In this document: positions 41,787 through 50,989 of the stretch, in pieces
How the letters are laid out: each line of letters opens with the position of its first letter
Numbering within the stretch: the stretch's first letter is position 1
NCBI GenBank assembly: GCA_041398245.1
Contig: JAWKVC010000009.1
Span: 1 to 64,000, forward strand
DNA from: UBA7672 sp041398245
Lineage (GTDB): Bacteria > Pseudomonadota > Alphaproteobacteria > Caulobacterales > Hyphomonadaceae
Reading direction: 5' to 3'
DNA: 64,000 bases
The notes under the pieces: model-generated
Database searches by the model: none
What the model was told of the DNA's origin: nothing
The model's input: only the letters and a program-made list of their open reading frames with translations
Made by a program: the position numbers and the translations under genes

Positions 41787-42359
41787 TTAGGGCCTGATCC
41801 CTTCAAGGCCGACAGCACGAATCTGGCGCTTCAGGCTCCATGTGTCGGCGCCATACAGCGAGCAGAGCTCGGGCGAGAATTCCCACGCCCGCGTCGGCGT
41901 CTGTGCGATGCCGATGCTGTTATTGTCGCCGGTCTGCGTGATGCCAGCCGAGTTGTTACGGCCAAGCTGGACGAGACAAGCTGTGTTGTTGTCGCCGGTC
42001 TGCGTGATTGACCCGGTGTTGTTGCGGCCAAGCTGGAAGATTGTTGCGTCGTTGTTCACGCCGGTCTGACTGATCTGGCCCGCATTGCTGGCTCCCCGCT
42101 GCGTGACGGCAGCGCTATTGCGAATGCCCGTCTGGCCAACCGCAACACCATTGTTCCGGCCCTGCTGGCTGAGATCGACGCGGTTCGTCGCTACGCGCGC
42201 GGGCGGGCTGACAACGGGCTCGCTCCGGACGGGCGTTGCGGCTGCTTGCCGGGTCTGACCTGCAAAGAGCGACGGATAGCTGTTCTGGGCGTGCGCGGCA
42301 GTGACGCCGAGAACGCTGGCCGCGGCGAGAGCAGCAAGCTTCAGATGAAACGCCGACAT
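41787..42359 (-). CDS. curlin-repeat amyloid subunit (CsgB/CsgA-like, short)
   Basis: A 190-residue secreted protein with a signal peptide (residues 1-24, ending AHAQ) and about eight curlin repeats of the form QxGxxN (QQGRNN, QTGIRN, QRGASN, QTGVNN, QLGRNN, QTGDNN, QLGRNN, QTGDNN). Such repeats stack as a beta-solenoid in curli amyloid. The C-terminal tail (FSPELCSLYGADTWSLKRQIRAVG) is not repetitive and could anchor the fibre, so a CsgB-like nucleator role is plausible. It is last in a three-gene cluster with the CsgH-like and the second curlin gene. Confidence 0.85.
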   Translation of the reverse strand: MSAFHLKLAALAAASVLGVTAAHAQNSYPSLFAGQTRQAAATPVRSEPVVSPPARVATNRVDLSQQGRNNGVAVGQTGIRNSAAVTQRGASNAGQISQTGVNNDATIFQLGRNNTGSITQTGDNNTACLVQLGRNNSAGITQTGDNNSIGIAQTPTRAWEFSPELCSLYGADTWSLKRQIRAVGLEGIRP

Positions 42360-42386
42360 GGATTGTCTCCGGGAAGGTGTCGATGA

Positions 42387-42944
42387 TCAGGAAACCGTGT
42401 CGCGGCAGATCACGCGGCCGTCCGCCATGATCTTCAAGACGGCGTGGAGATGCGCGCCACGTTCGAGGGATATTTCGGACGCGCTGAGCGCCGCATCGTC
42501 ATAGGCCGTATCGAACGGGCCGCCCTGGCTGATATCCGACGCGCCATCCGGACCGGATTTGGTGATGACCAGCAAGTACTCGCCAGCCATGGCGCGATCG
42601 ACCAGCATCACCGGCGTGATGCGAACGCCGTTGGCGGTCCGCGTGATGTCGATGTGACACGACATGGCGACGGGCGTCTCGACGACCGGAGGCGGAGGCA
42701 GTGGTTGAGGCGTCAGCTGCTCTGGCGCGAGCAGCGCGGGTTCAGCGGCTTCCGGTACGACAAGCGGCGGAGGCGCTTCGGCAAGATCTTCGGGAACTGC
42801 CTCAAGCGGCGGCGCGCCCTGTGTCACAACCGCGAGATTGGGAGCGTCCGCCGGCGACAGTTCCTGCGACTGGGCGGAGGAACACGCCGCGAGCGCGATG
42901 GCCGCTGAGAACAGCGTGAGCCTGTTGGCAAGGTGGCTGGTCAT
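42387..42944 (-). CDS. CsgH-like curli assembly lipoprotein
   Basis: A 185-residue lipoprotein (signal ending LAAC, Cys20) with a long Pro/Ala/Glu-rich spacer (residues 40-95) and a C-terminal domain resembling alphaproteobacterial CsgH: CHIDITRTANGVRITPVMLVDRAMAGEYLLVITKSG and VICRDT, with two Cys that could form a disulphide. CsgH holds curlin subunits soluble and inhibits premature amyloid formation. The lipid anchor and spacer are an unusual arrangement for CsgH. The gene lies between two curlin genes. Confidence 0.75.
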   Translation of the reverse strand: MTSHLANRLTLFSAAIALAACSSAQSQELSPADAPNLAVVTQGAPPLEAVPEDLAEAPPPLVVPEAAEPALLAPEQLTPQPLPPPPVVETPVAMSCHIDITRTANGVRITPVMLVDRAMAGEYLLVITKSGPDGASDISQGGPFDTAYDDAALSASEISLERGAHLHAVLKIMADGRVICRDTVS

Positions 42945-43014
42945 GGGGATATCTCCCGCTCCTGATCCGGGCTGGAGACCCGGCGGCCGTGTCCGGCCGC
43001 CGGGCCACGCAGCA

Positions 43015-43521
43015 TCAGTTGTAGCTGCTCTGCACCACGACAGAGATGTTGCCTTCGCCACGCTGGCGAACGGTCACATCCTGGCCGTGGCCGGTCTGGA
43101 TGATGGCCGAGGCGTTGTTGGCGCCGACCTGATCCGTGACGGCGGAATGACCCGTGCCCATCTGCGCCGTACCAGCGACGTTGTTGTAGCCGAACTGGCT
43201 GGTCTGGGCGTTGAGGCGCAAGCCGTCCTGCGCGGTGACGGCAAGGTTGGCTGCGCCGGTTTGCTGCGTCGTCGACGAGTTGCGCGTGCCGTACTGGTCG
43301 ATGCGCAGGAAGTTGTCGTAGCCGGACTGGATGGCCTGCGAATAGTGGCCGCGCCCGCCCTGAACTGTGACGGACCCATTGCGCTCGCCCGTCTGCGAGA
43401 CGGCGACGCCATGACCGTAGCCGCGCTGATCGATCTGGACGCGGTTGCGCGTCTGGGCTTCGGCGATGCCGGCGCCCGCCACAATCGCCATCGCGAGCGC
43501 CGCTGAAAGAATGCGTTTCAT
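43015..43521 (-). CDS. curlin-repeat amyloid subunit (CsgA-like)
   Basis: A 168-residue secreted protein with signal peptide (1-22, ending AEAQ) and about twelve repeats of the Q-x-G-x-x-N/H type (IDQRGYGH, SQTGERN, IQSGYDN, DQYGTRN, QQTGAAN, SQFGYNN, DQVGANN, RQRGEGN and others), ending in VVVQSSYN. This is the main-subunit pattern of curli. It is the first gene of the cluster; csgE/F/G secretion genes are not in the window and must be elsewhere for export. Confidence 0.88.
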   Translation of the reverse strand: MKRILSAALAMAIVAGAGIAEAQTRNRVQIDQRGYGHGVAVSQTGERNGSVTVQGGRGHYSQAIQSGYDNFLRIDQYGTRNSSTTQQTGAANLAVTAQDGLRLNAQTSQFGYNNVAGTAQMGTGHSAVTDQVGANNASAIIQTGHGQDVTVRQRGEGNISVVVQSSYN

Positions 43522-43669
43522 GAGTCGAACTCCATTTGCTCTCGCGCATCTTTTTGTCCGCGCGACACGATGAGGATCGTGCGCGGCGGCTGAGCGGGAG
43601 TTGAACAACAAGTTCAGTCAGCAGCGGGAACTGCATAACGAATTGCGACAGAGTTCGGTGAACGTCTCT

Positions 43670-44815
43670 TCAGAGAGTTGCAGCGATCACGCAGAAGCGA
43701 TCGATGTCCGCTTCATCATGATAGAGGCCGAGGCCGATGCGCAGGACATCGCCACGCAGGTCGGTGACGACATGCGCGGCGGCAAGCGCCTCCTGCCACC
43801 GGCGGGCGCGTGGACTTTCGAGCGCAACAAATCGCGCGCGCGGTTGAAGGGTGCCGGGATTGAGAAGGCGGGCGGAACCAAGCGGCGTCTCGTCCAGATC
43901 AGCGGCGAGCGCAGCGAACAGCGGATCGATGTGCGCATTGACGCGCGCCGTCGTGAGCCCCTCGCGTTTCAGCATCTGTTGGACGGCATTGAAGCGATAG
44001 AGCCCGGACGGATCGAACGTCGCCCCGGCAAAGCGGCGGGCATCCCTTGCATAGCCGACCTGTCCGGGCTTCAGCGCGAGATCATCGAATGCTGCGAACC
44101 AGCCGGTGTTGAGGGGCCGCTCGCCATAGCCGGGTGGCGCATGCAGGAAGCAGACGCCCTCGCCCGCCATCGCGTATTTGTAGCCGCCGGCGAGATAGAA
44201 GACGCGATCGGCGACCGCCGACAGATCGACATCGATCGCCATGAAGGCGTGATAGCCGTCGATGACGATCCACGGCCCTTCCGGTCGGGCAAGTGCGGCG
44301 AGCTGGTCGATGCCTTCGAACACGCGGCCGGACCCGAACATCACATGGCTGACAAAGATCAGGTCATGATCGCCGGAGCGCGCACGCGTGAGAAACCTGT
44401 CCGTAAAAGCGGAATCATCTGCCGCAATTGTTTCGAGATCGATGGCGCCGCCTTCCGCCCAGCGCGCGGACTGGCGCCGGAAGCTGTGGAACTCGCCATC
44501 GCTCGTGAGCACGCGCGGACGCGGCCTGTCGATGGCGGAAATGATGCGGACGAGCAGTTCGTGCGTGTTGGGCGCGAAGACAATGCTGTCATGTGTAGGC
44601 AGCCTGAGTTCATTGGCGATGTGGATTTGCGCCTGCGGCCAGACCTCGCCCATCACCTTGTCCCACTTGTGATCGGCAAGGCGCGCGGCGTCGTCCCATG
44701 CCGCCTGCTGGCCCTCGAAGCTGGCATCGGGCCAGAGGTGATGGCTGTGTGCGGCCATGTGCAGCCGGTCCGGCGCAGCGGCGAGCGAACGCGAGAAGAA
44801 GTGCTTCCAGCTCAC
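43670..44815 (-). CDS. kynureninase-like PLP enzyme (aminotransferase class V fold)
   Basis: A 381-residue class V aminotransferase-fold enzyme. The PLP-lysine is in AGGYKYAMAGEG, with the preceding DGYHAFMAIDVD and the substrate-side SDGEFHSFRRQSARW and RFAGATFDPSG. It starts with GTG overlapping the kynA stop (GTGA). The tight link with tryptophan 2,3-dioxygenase suggests kynureninase activity (kynurenine to anthranilate plus alanine), but the sequence is not that of the standard KynU. An alternative is another kynurenine-pathway beta-lyase. Confidence 0.8.
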   Translation of the reverse strand: MSWKHFFSRSLAAAPDRLHMAAHSHHLWPDASFEGQQAAWDDAARLADHKWDKVMGEVWPQAQIHIANELRLPTHDSIVFAPNTHELLVRIISAIDRPRPRVLTSDGEFHSFRRQSARWAEGGAIDLETIAADDSAFTDRFLTRARSGDHDLIFVSHVMFGSGRVFEGIDQLAALARPEGPWIVIDGYHAFMAIDVDLSAVADRVFYLAGGYKYAMAGEGVCFLHAPPGYGERPLNTGWFAAFDDLALKPGQVGYARDARRFAGATFDPSGLYRFNAVQQMLKREGLTTARVNAHIDPLFAALAADLDETPLGSARLLNPGTLQPRARFVALESPRARRWQEALAAAHVVTDLRGDVLRIGLGLYHDEADIDRFCVIAATL

Positions 44816-45600
44816 AGCCTGTTCCTGAGCGACCAGAGCTCCGGGAAACAGCGCTGCTTGAGCGTGCTTTCCAGATAGGAGACGCCAGCCGAGCCGCCCG
44901 TGCCTGGCTTGCCGCCGATGATGCGCGCGACGGTGAGCGCATGGCGATGGCGCCAGGTGGCGAAGGCGTCGTCGATATCGAGGAGTTTTTCGGCCAGCTG
45001 ATAGAGATCCCACCATCGACGGGTGTCGAGATAGACTTTCGACCATGCTTCCTCGACCTGTCCGTCCGGGGTGTAGGGCCGCGTCCAGTCGCGGTTGAGC
45101 GCGATCTCCGGCAGCGCGAAGCCGCGCGAGGCGAGCGCAAAGTTGGCGTCGTCCCACAGGCTCGGCGCTTCGAGCGCGGCGATCAGCGTGGCCTGCGCGA
45201 GCGGCCGGTCCTTCTGGATTGCGACGTGCTTGCCGTCCTTGAGACCGAGCATGTACTCGACCGTACGGAACTGGTCCGACTGGAAGCCGGAGCTGGGGCC
45301 GAGTACGGCGCGGAAGCTTGTAGTCGGACGGCGTCATGGTCGCGAGCACGTCCCAGGACAACGTCATCACGGCCTGGATGCGCGAGATGCGCGCAAGCGA
45401 CAGGTAGGCTTCGATGAGCGCGCCTTCCCGCACGAGCTTCTTCGCGAGCTGTAGTTCGGAAATCACCTGCTTGAGCCAGAGCTCCTTGGTCTGGTGGATG
45501 ATGATGAAAGCGTTTCGTCATGGGTCTCTGACAGGGGCGTCTGGGCCGACAGCACCTGATCGAGCTGCAGATAGCGCGCATAGGTCATGTCTGCGGACAT
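44812..45600 (-). pseudogene. kynA: tryptophan 2,3-dioxygenase, broken by two frameshifts
   Basis: Haem enzyme that opens the indole ring of tryptophan. The protein is recognisable in three frames: MSADMTYARYLQLDQVL...THDE, then LWLKQVISELQLAKKLVREG through MTPSDYK, then FRAVLGPSSGFQSDQFRTVEYMLGLKDGK to the end. The first break is near 45507-45510, where one base seems lost from an A/T run before the expected FIIIHQT. The second is near 45316, where two bases of an expected AGAGC seem lost (AAGCTTC in place of AAGAGCTTC). Otherwise the protein is well conserved, so sequence error is as likely as real inactivation. It overlaps the kynureninase-like gene by 4 bases. Confidence 0.85.
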
Positions 45601-45680
45601 TATCGTGTCTCCCGCCGCGCTGTCGCGGGACTCAGTCTGCGCAGGAAACAGCGCTCGCGACCGGATGCAACAGGGTGGGC

Positions 45681-46781
45681 ATGTTCTTGCGCGATCGCCC
45701 GGCGCGGCCCAGTGTGGGCGGCATGGGTTCCGCCGGCGTCGAGCAGCTTCAGGCCTACCTTCCGCCCCTGTTGCGGTCGCTGGAGGGGCTGGCCTTCATC
45801 ACGCGGCATTTCGATCCGACAGCCAGCGGACAGCTTCTGAACCGGGTGAAGGCCCCGCTTGGCGACTTGCGGGATGTGCTGGCGGGCGGCGACTGGGATC
45901 CGCCCTATTCCGCCCTGCGTCCTCAACTGGACGAGGCCGCGAAACAGACGATCGCGGCCTATGATGGCCTGGCCGGAGCCGCCGAGGAGACGCATGACCT
46001 GATGCGCGCGTTCGGCGCGCTGCGCCATCTGCCGCGCGCGCTGGAGGCGCTCTACCCGCTGGCCGGCCTCGTGCCGCCGGTGAACCGCTTCTTTCTCGAT
46101 CCGGAAGCGCGCGAGGACATGGAGCTGCAGAAGCGCTTGTTCCGGCAGCCGCCGCCCGAGATGACCGGCATGGTCCGCATCGGTGATGAGGCCATGGGGC
46201 GCGAAACGATCTGGATGTATGTGCCCGAGACGTATGATCCGGCGGCGCCGCCCACGCTTTGCGCTGCATGGCGGATCGAGCGTGGCGCGCCTTCCTGTGG
46301 AGCTGGGTGCGCGCGCGCGGACGCGCGGCGCCATCGTTGTCGCGCCGACCGCGCTGGGCCAGACTTGGGCGATACAGGGCGAGGATCGCGACACGCCGCG
46401 GCTGGCGCAGATCTTCGGCTTCGTGCGCAAGACCTGGTCGATCGATCCGGAGCACGTGCTACTGACCGGCATGAGCGATGGCGGGACGTTCACCTATACG
46501 TCGGGCCTGCCGGGCGACTCGCCCTTCACGCACCTTGCGCCGGTGGCGGCGGCGTTTCATCCCATGCTGGCGGCGATGGCGGACAGCGACCGGATGAGCG
46601 GTCTGCCGATACACATCATCCACGGCGAGCACGACTGGATGTTCCCGGTTCGCATGGCCGAGGAGGCGCAGCAGCATCTTCCGGCGCCGGCGCGAATGTG
46701 ACATTGCGACGGCTGGATGACCTGTCGCATTCCTACGGCGCGGATCTCAGCACGATGATCCTCGACTGGCTGTTGGTCTGA
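45681..46781 (+). pseudogene. alpha/beta-hydrolase-like esterase, several frameshifts
   Basis: The protein can be rebuilt across frames. An N-terminal helical part (GVEQLQAYLPPLLRSLEGLAFITRHFDP) continues to IWMYVPETYDPAAPPTL in frame 1; FALHGGS in frame 2; AFLWSWVRA in frame 3; RTRGAIVVAPTALGQTWAIQG with the nucleophile elbow GMSDGG and HGEHDWMFP in frame 2; and ANVTLRRLDDLSHSYGAD in frame 1. Breaks lie near 46255, 46283, 46315 and 46683. It resembles PHB depolymerase/esterase-like hydrolases with a Ser-Asp-His triad. The start (45681 or 45723) is uncertain. Confidence 0.75.
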
Positions 46782-46829
46782 AGGGGATTCGCGTCATATG
46801 ACCCGGCATGAAGACTGACAGGGGCGGGC

Positions 46830-48652
46830 ATGGCCATTCATCCGAAAATCGCCGAGGTGACGGCGCGCATCGAAGAGCGGAGCCGCGACAGCCGTGCGGA
46901 CTATCTGCGCGCATCAAAGCCGCCAAGGATGAAGGACCGGGCCGGCAGCATCTGTCGTGCGGGAATCTCGCGCATGCTTTCGCCGCCTCGCCGCTGGGCG
47001 ACAAGCTGACCATGCGCGGACGGGCGCCGAATATCGGCATCGTCACTAGCTACAACGACATGCTGAGCGCGCACCAGCCATTCAAGGACTATCCGGACAT
47101 CATCAAGGACGCCGCGCGCAAGGCGGGCGCGACAGCGCAGGTGGCGGGCGGCACGCCGGCGATGTGCGATGGCGTCACGCAGGGCCGGCCGGGCATGGAG
47201 CTGTCGCTGTTCTCGCGCGATGTGATCGCGCTGAGCGTTGCTGTGGCGCTGACGCATGACGCCTTCGACGCCGCGCTGATGCTGGGAACGTGTGACAAAA
47301 TCGTGCCCGGGCTGGTGATCGGCGGGCTGAGCTTCGGGCATCTGCCCATCATCCTGTCGCCGGCCGGGCCGATGCCGTCGGGCATCAGCAACAAGGAGAA
47401 GGCGAAGGTGCGCGAGCAGTTCGCGCTTGGCCAGGTGACGCGCGAGCAGCTGCTGGAGGCGGAGGCCGCGAGCTATCACACGGCTGGGACATGCACCTTC
47501 TATGGCACGGCCAACTCCAACCAGATGATGATGGAGCTGATGGGCCTGCACCTGCCGGGCACGGCCTTCGTCAATCCGGACACGCCTTTGCGTGAGGCGC
47601 TGGTGCGGGCCGCCGCGGCGCGTTGCGTCGAGCTGGCCAAGAGTGGCGAGGGCGCAATGGCCGATGTGATCGACGCGCGGTCGTTCGTGAACGCCATCGT
47701 CGGCTTGATGGCGACCGGCGGCTCGACCAACCATGCGCTGCATATCCCCGCCATGGCGGAAGCGGCCGGCTATGTCATCGACTGGAACGATTTCTCGGAC
47801 ATCTCCGAGGTGACGCCGCTGCTGGCGCGGGTCTATCCGAACGGCACGGCGGATGTGAACCAGTTCCACGCCGCCGGCGGCATGGCCTTCATCACGCGCG
47901 AACTGCTGGGGGCGGGGCTGCTGCATGGCGACACCAACACGGTCGCGGGCAAGGGGCTCGCCGCCTATACGCAGGAGCCCTGGATCGACGGCGAGACGCT
48001 GGCGTGGCGGCCCGGCGCCGAGACAACGCTCGATGAAGCCGTGCTGCGGCCGGTCTCATCGCCGTTCGAGACGGAGGGCGGCATTCGCCTGCTGAAAGGC
48101 AATCTCGGGCGCGGCGTCATCAAGGTGTCGTCGGTGCCGAAGGATCGCCGCGTGATCGATGCGCCCGCCGCCGTGTTCGCGAGTCAGGCCGAGTTCACGG
48201 CAGCGTTCAAGGCCGGCAAGCTCGACCGCGATGTCGTGGCGGTTGTCCGCTTCCAGGGCCCGCGCGCCAACGGCATGCCCGAGCTGCATTCGCTGACCCC
48301 TGCTCTCACCGTCTTGCAGAACAAGGGCTTCAAGGTGGCGCTGGTGACGGACGGCCGGATGTCCGGCGCATCGGGCGCGGTGCCCGCGGCGATCCACATG
48401 ACGCCCGGCGCCGATCAGGACTCGTTGCTTGCCCGCATACAGGATGGCGATCGCATCGTGCTGGATGCGGCGCATGGCAAGCTTGATCTGATGGTCGATC
48501 CGTCCGAGCTGGCGGCGCGGCCGCGCGCGGCCATGCCGCCGGCGGGCCATGGCTGGGGCCGCGAACTGTTCGGGCCGTTGCGGCGTCTGGCCGGCGACGC
48601 GGAAGCCGGCGGCGGCATCTTCAGACTTCTGACGGCCGGAGCAGAAACATGA
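46830..48652 (+). CDS. edd: phosphogluconate dehydratase, 5' frameshift
   Basis: Dehydrates 6-phosphogluconate to KDPG in the Entner-Doudoroff pathway; an IlvD/Edd-family [4Fe-4S] enzyme. About 607 residues are expected. The natural start ATG at 46830 encodes MAIHPKIAEVTARIEERSRD...YLR, after which the frame must shift near 46911 to continue as IKAAKDEGPGRQHLSCGN. One base of an expected CGCCGC appears missing. The rest is intact: cluster cysteines in CDGVTQG, GTCDK and AGTCTFYGT, and the GRMSGASG segment. The stop overlaps the eda start (ATGA). Confidence 0.92.
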
Positions 48653-49272
48653 CTGTCGACGAGCTGATGGCCGTGCAGCCCGTGATCCCGGTGATCACGA
48701 TTGAGCGCGTGGAAGACGCAAGTCCACTGGCGACGGCGCTGGCCAGCAACGGCCTGCGCGTTCTGGAAGTGACGCTGCGGACCCCGGCCGCTCTCGCCGC
48801 TATCCGCGAGATGAAAAAAGTGTCCGGCGCGATCGTGGGCGCGGGCACAGTGCTGTCGTCCAACGACGTCGTGCTCGCGAGCGAGGCCGGCGCGACTTTC
48901 ATCGTGACGCCCGGTCTATCAGCGGGCGCGGTGGCCGCTTCGCGCGAGGCCGACCTTCCGATCCTGCCCGGCGTCGCCACGGCGACCGAGGTGATGGAAG
49001 GGCTGGACCTCGGCCTCACCCGCTTCAAGTTCTTCCCGGCCGAACAGGCCGGCGGGCGCGCCATGCTGGATGCGCTGCGCGGACCCTTCGGACAGGTGAA
49101 GTTCTGCCCGACCGGCGGCGTCACGCTGGAGCTGGCGCGGGACTATCTCAAGCGTTCCAATGTGGCGTGCGTCGGCGGCGGTTGGGTGTGCCCGACCAAG
49201 CTGATCGACGCGAAGAAGTGGGACGAGATCGGCGCGCTGGCGAAGGAAGCCGCGAGCCTCGCGCGTTCGTAA
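48649..49272 (+). CDS. eda: KDPG aldolase
   Basis: A 207-residue class I aldolase that splits 2-keto-3-deoxy-6-phosphogluconate into pyruvate and glyceraldehyde-3-phosphate. The Schiff-base Lys is in RFKFFPAEQAGG and the catalytic Glu in LEVTLRTP. Phosphate-binding FCPTGGV and GGGWVCP are present. Translationally coupled to edd by a 4-base overlap. It completes the pathway with zwf and pgl. Confidence 0.97.
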   Translation: MTVDELMAVQPVIPVITIERVEDASPLATALASNGLRVLEVTLRTPAALAAIREMKKVSGAIVGAGTVLSSNDVVLASEAGATFIVTPGLSAGAVAASREADLPILPGVATATEVMEGLDLGLTRFKFFPAEQAGGRAMLDALRGPFGQVKFCPTGGVTLELARDYLKRSNVACVGGGWVCPTKLIDAKKWDEIGALAKEAASLARS

Positions 49273-49289
49273 CCCGTCGTTGAGACGCG

Positions 49290-49814
49290 TCAGCGCTCAG
49301 TCTCGTTCGTCCAGAGCGGATCGCGGGTCGGCAGGCCGGCTATGACAAGCATGGTCATCTGCACGGCAAGCGCGAAGGCGAGATAGCCGAGCGCCCCCAT
49401 GAGTTGGGGCATCGCGCCCTGACCAAAGGCCATCAGGTCGGTGTTCACAGCCAGCAACTGGTCACGCAGCACGCCAAGGCCGACGAAGCCCGCAAAGAAC
49501 GTGGCGACGCCGGTCCAGCCCATGGCGCGCATCATCCGCCAACCGATGAGGCCAGCGGCCGCGCCGAACACGAAGGCGGCAGTCAGGGCCAGCGCCAGCG
49601 TATCGAGAAGATCGTTGGCGGCGGAATAGGTCCACCAGCCCTCAAGCCGGGCGAGCGCATCCCAACCTATGTCAAACGCAGCGGCGACAACGCCGCCGGC
49701 GAGTGCTGCGGTGGAACGTTTGGCGCCGGCGCGCGACAGCCAGACCGTCACCGCAAAGAGGGCGGGCGATCCAAGACATACGGCGATGAGAATTGCCGTA
49801 GACACGCGCAACAC
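49290..49814 (-). CDS. multi-pass inner-membrane protein (TMH-rich, unknown)
   Basis: A 174-residue protein with four or five predicted transmembrane helices (starts at about residues 4, 35, 72, 103 and 140). It begins with GTG. No family is recognised. WDALARLEGWWTYSAAND between the second and third helices is the most distinctive segment. It is convergent with eda and transcribed away from the serine hydrolase gene. Confidence 0.65.
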   Translation of the reverse strand: MLRVSTAILIAVCLGSPALFAVTVWLSRAGAKRSTAALAGGVVAAAFDIGWDALARLEGWWTYSAANDLLDTLALALTAAFVFGAAAGLIGWRMMRAMGWTGVATFFAGFVGLGVLRDQLLAVNTDLMAFGQGAMPQLMGALGYLAFALAVQMTMLVIAGLPTRDPLWTNETER

Positions 49815-49864
49815 CGACAGATCAACGCGGTTAGCCTACCCGTGTGCGCTGTATGACGAAAGAG

Positions 49865-50911
49865 TCATCTTGGCAGGAGCCTCAAAAATTCATCGTCCCG
49901 CCATTTGACGGCGCGTGGCGTCATGGCGCGCAGAATTTCGTTGGCTTGCCGGGCGATCACCAGCCGGCGCTTGCGCAAAAGGTAGAGACGCTGGTCGCCT
50001 GCGCCGGCGGCCATCACGATGTCCTCTTCCTTCGCGGCTTCGCCGATCGCATCGCCATCGATGCCCGCGCGCGGGCTTGGCCCGATAAGTCCGGGGCGCA
50101 ACAGCCACCAGGAAAGACCGTAGCCGGGATTGGCCGTTGTCGACTCGAACAAGGCCGTATGGACCTTCGGATCCATACCCTTGCCGCCATCGAGAACCCA
50201 CTGGCCGAAGCGGGCCCAGTCCCGCGCCGTCAGATGAGCGCCCTGAGGCAGGAACGGATTGCCGTCGCTGCCACGCTTCCAATCCGTCGGCCTGACGCCA
50301 AGCTGATCGAACAGGCGTGTCTGCAGCCACGCCACCGGGTCTTCCGGCTGCCCCGCTGCGCGCAGCTTTCGTTTCAGAAGCTCACCGAAGCACTGGAAGT
50401 CGGTCGGACCGTAGACGAATTTGGCGCCGGGATCGCGAGCGGCTTTCGCCTTGATCGCATCGAGATAGGCCGGCGGACGCGCCACCTCTCCCGCGCCATC
50501 AAGGCCGGAGGTCAATGTCAGCAGATGGCGGATCGCGATGCGGTTGCGCGCATCGCCCTGCCATTCGGTGAGAGTCTTCGCCGCAGGCTCATTGATGTCG
50601 AGCAGGCCATCAGCCTGGGCGAGGCCCGCCATCACACCGGTAAAGCTCTTGGTTCCGCTGGCGAGTTCCCATCCCTGCTCCGGACCGCCGGGCTCGGGAT
50701 AGGTTTCGAACAGGATCCTTCCCTCCTGCATCACCAGAAGCGAGACGCCGCGCCGCTCGGCTGAATATTTGGCCGCCGCCGCATAGGGGCCGGTGACTAC
50801 GGGTGCGTTGTTGCTCCGCAGCCGATTGCGCAATCCCTGCGCACAGGCCGCGCTGCCGGCGAGAGCCGTCGCGCCCAAACCCAACATCAGCATCCGACGT
50901 GTTGACGCCAT
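49865..50911 (-). CDS. serine hydrolase, beta-lactamase/PBP-like fold, exported
   Basis: A 348-residue exported protein with a Tat-like signal (STRRMLMLGLGATALAGSAACAQ), which also offers a lipobox-like SAAC. The catalytic SxxK is in ELASGTKSFTG and the second motif resembles YGPTDFQ. Late motifs are near GYGLSWWLLRPG and DGDAIG. It belongs to the beta-lactamase/esterase EstB-type family acting on esters or peptides rather than clearly on antibiotics. The start at 50911 follows GGAGGCGG. It is not adjacent to the blaI-like regulator, which lies 22 kb away. Confidence 0.82.
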   Translation of the reverse strand: MASTRRMLMLGLGATALAGSAACAQGLRNRLRSNNAPVVTGPYAAAAKYSAERRGVSLLVMQEGRILFETYPEPGGPEQGWELASGTKSFTGVMAGLAQADGLLDINEPAAKTLTEWQGDARNRIAIRHLLTLTSGLDGAGEVARPPAYLDAIKAKAARDPGAKFVYGPTDFQCFGELLKRKLRAAGQPEDPVAWLQTRLFDQLGVRPTDWKRGSDGNPFLPQGAHLTARDWARFGQWVLDGGKGMDPKVHTALFESTTANPGYGLSWWLLRPGLIGPSPRAGIDGDAIGEAAKEEDIVMAAGAGDQRLYLLRKRRLVIARQANEILRAMTPRAVKWRDDEFLRLLPR

Positions 50912-50989
50912 CACCGCCTCCAACCGCGTTCCATTTCGATACTATGAAGTATCAAGCCTGAACGGCGGTTGAACGACGATATGGCGCGC

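Noticed and set aside
41800..43500. Regularly spaced repeats that could look like a CRISPR array
   Set aside because: The repeats are within reading frames encoding curlin QxGxxN units; repeat and spacer sizes do not fit CRISPR.
49865..50911. Possible link between the serine hydrolase and the BlaI operon as an antibiotic-resistance pair
   Set aside because: They are 22 kb apart, the hydrolase has no BlaI-type operator upstream, and it looks like an esterase-type member.
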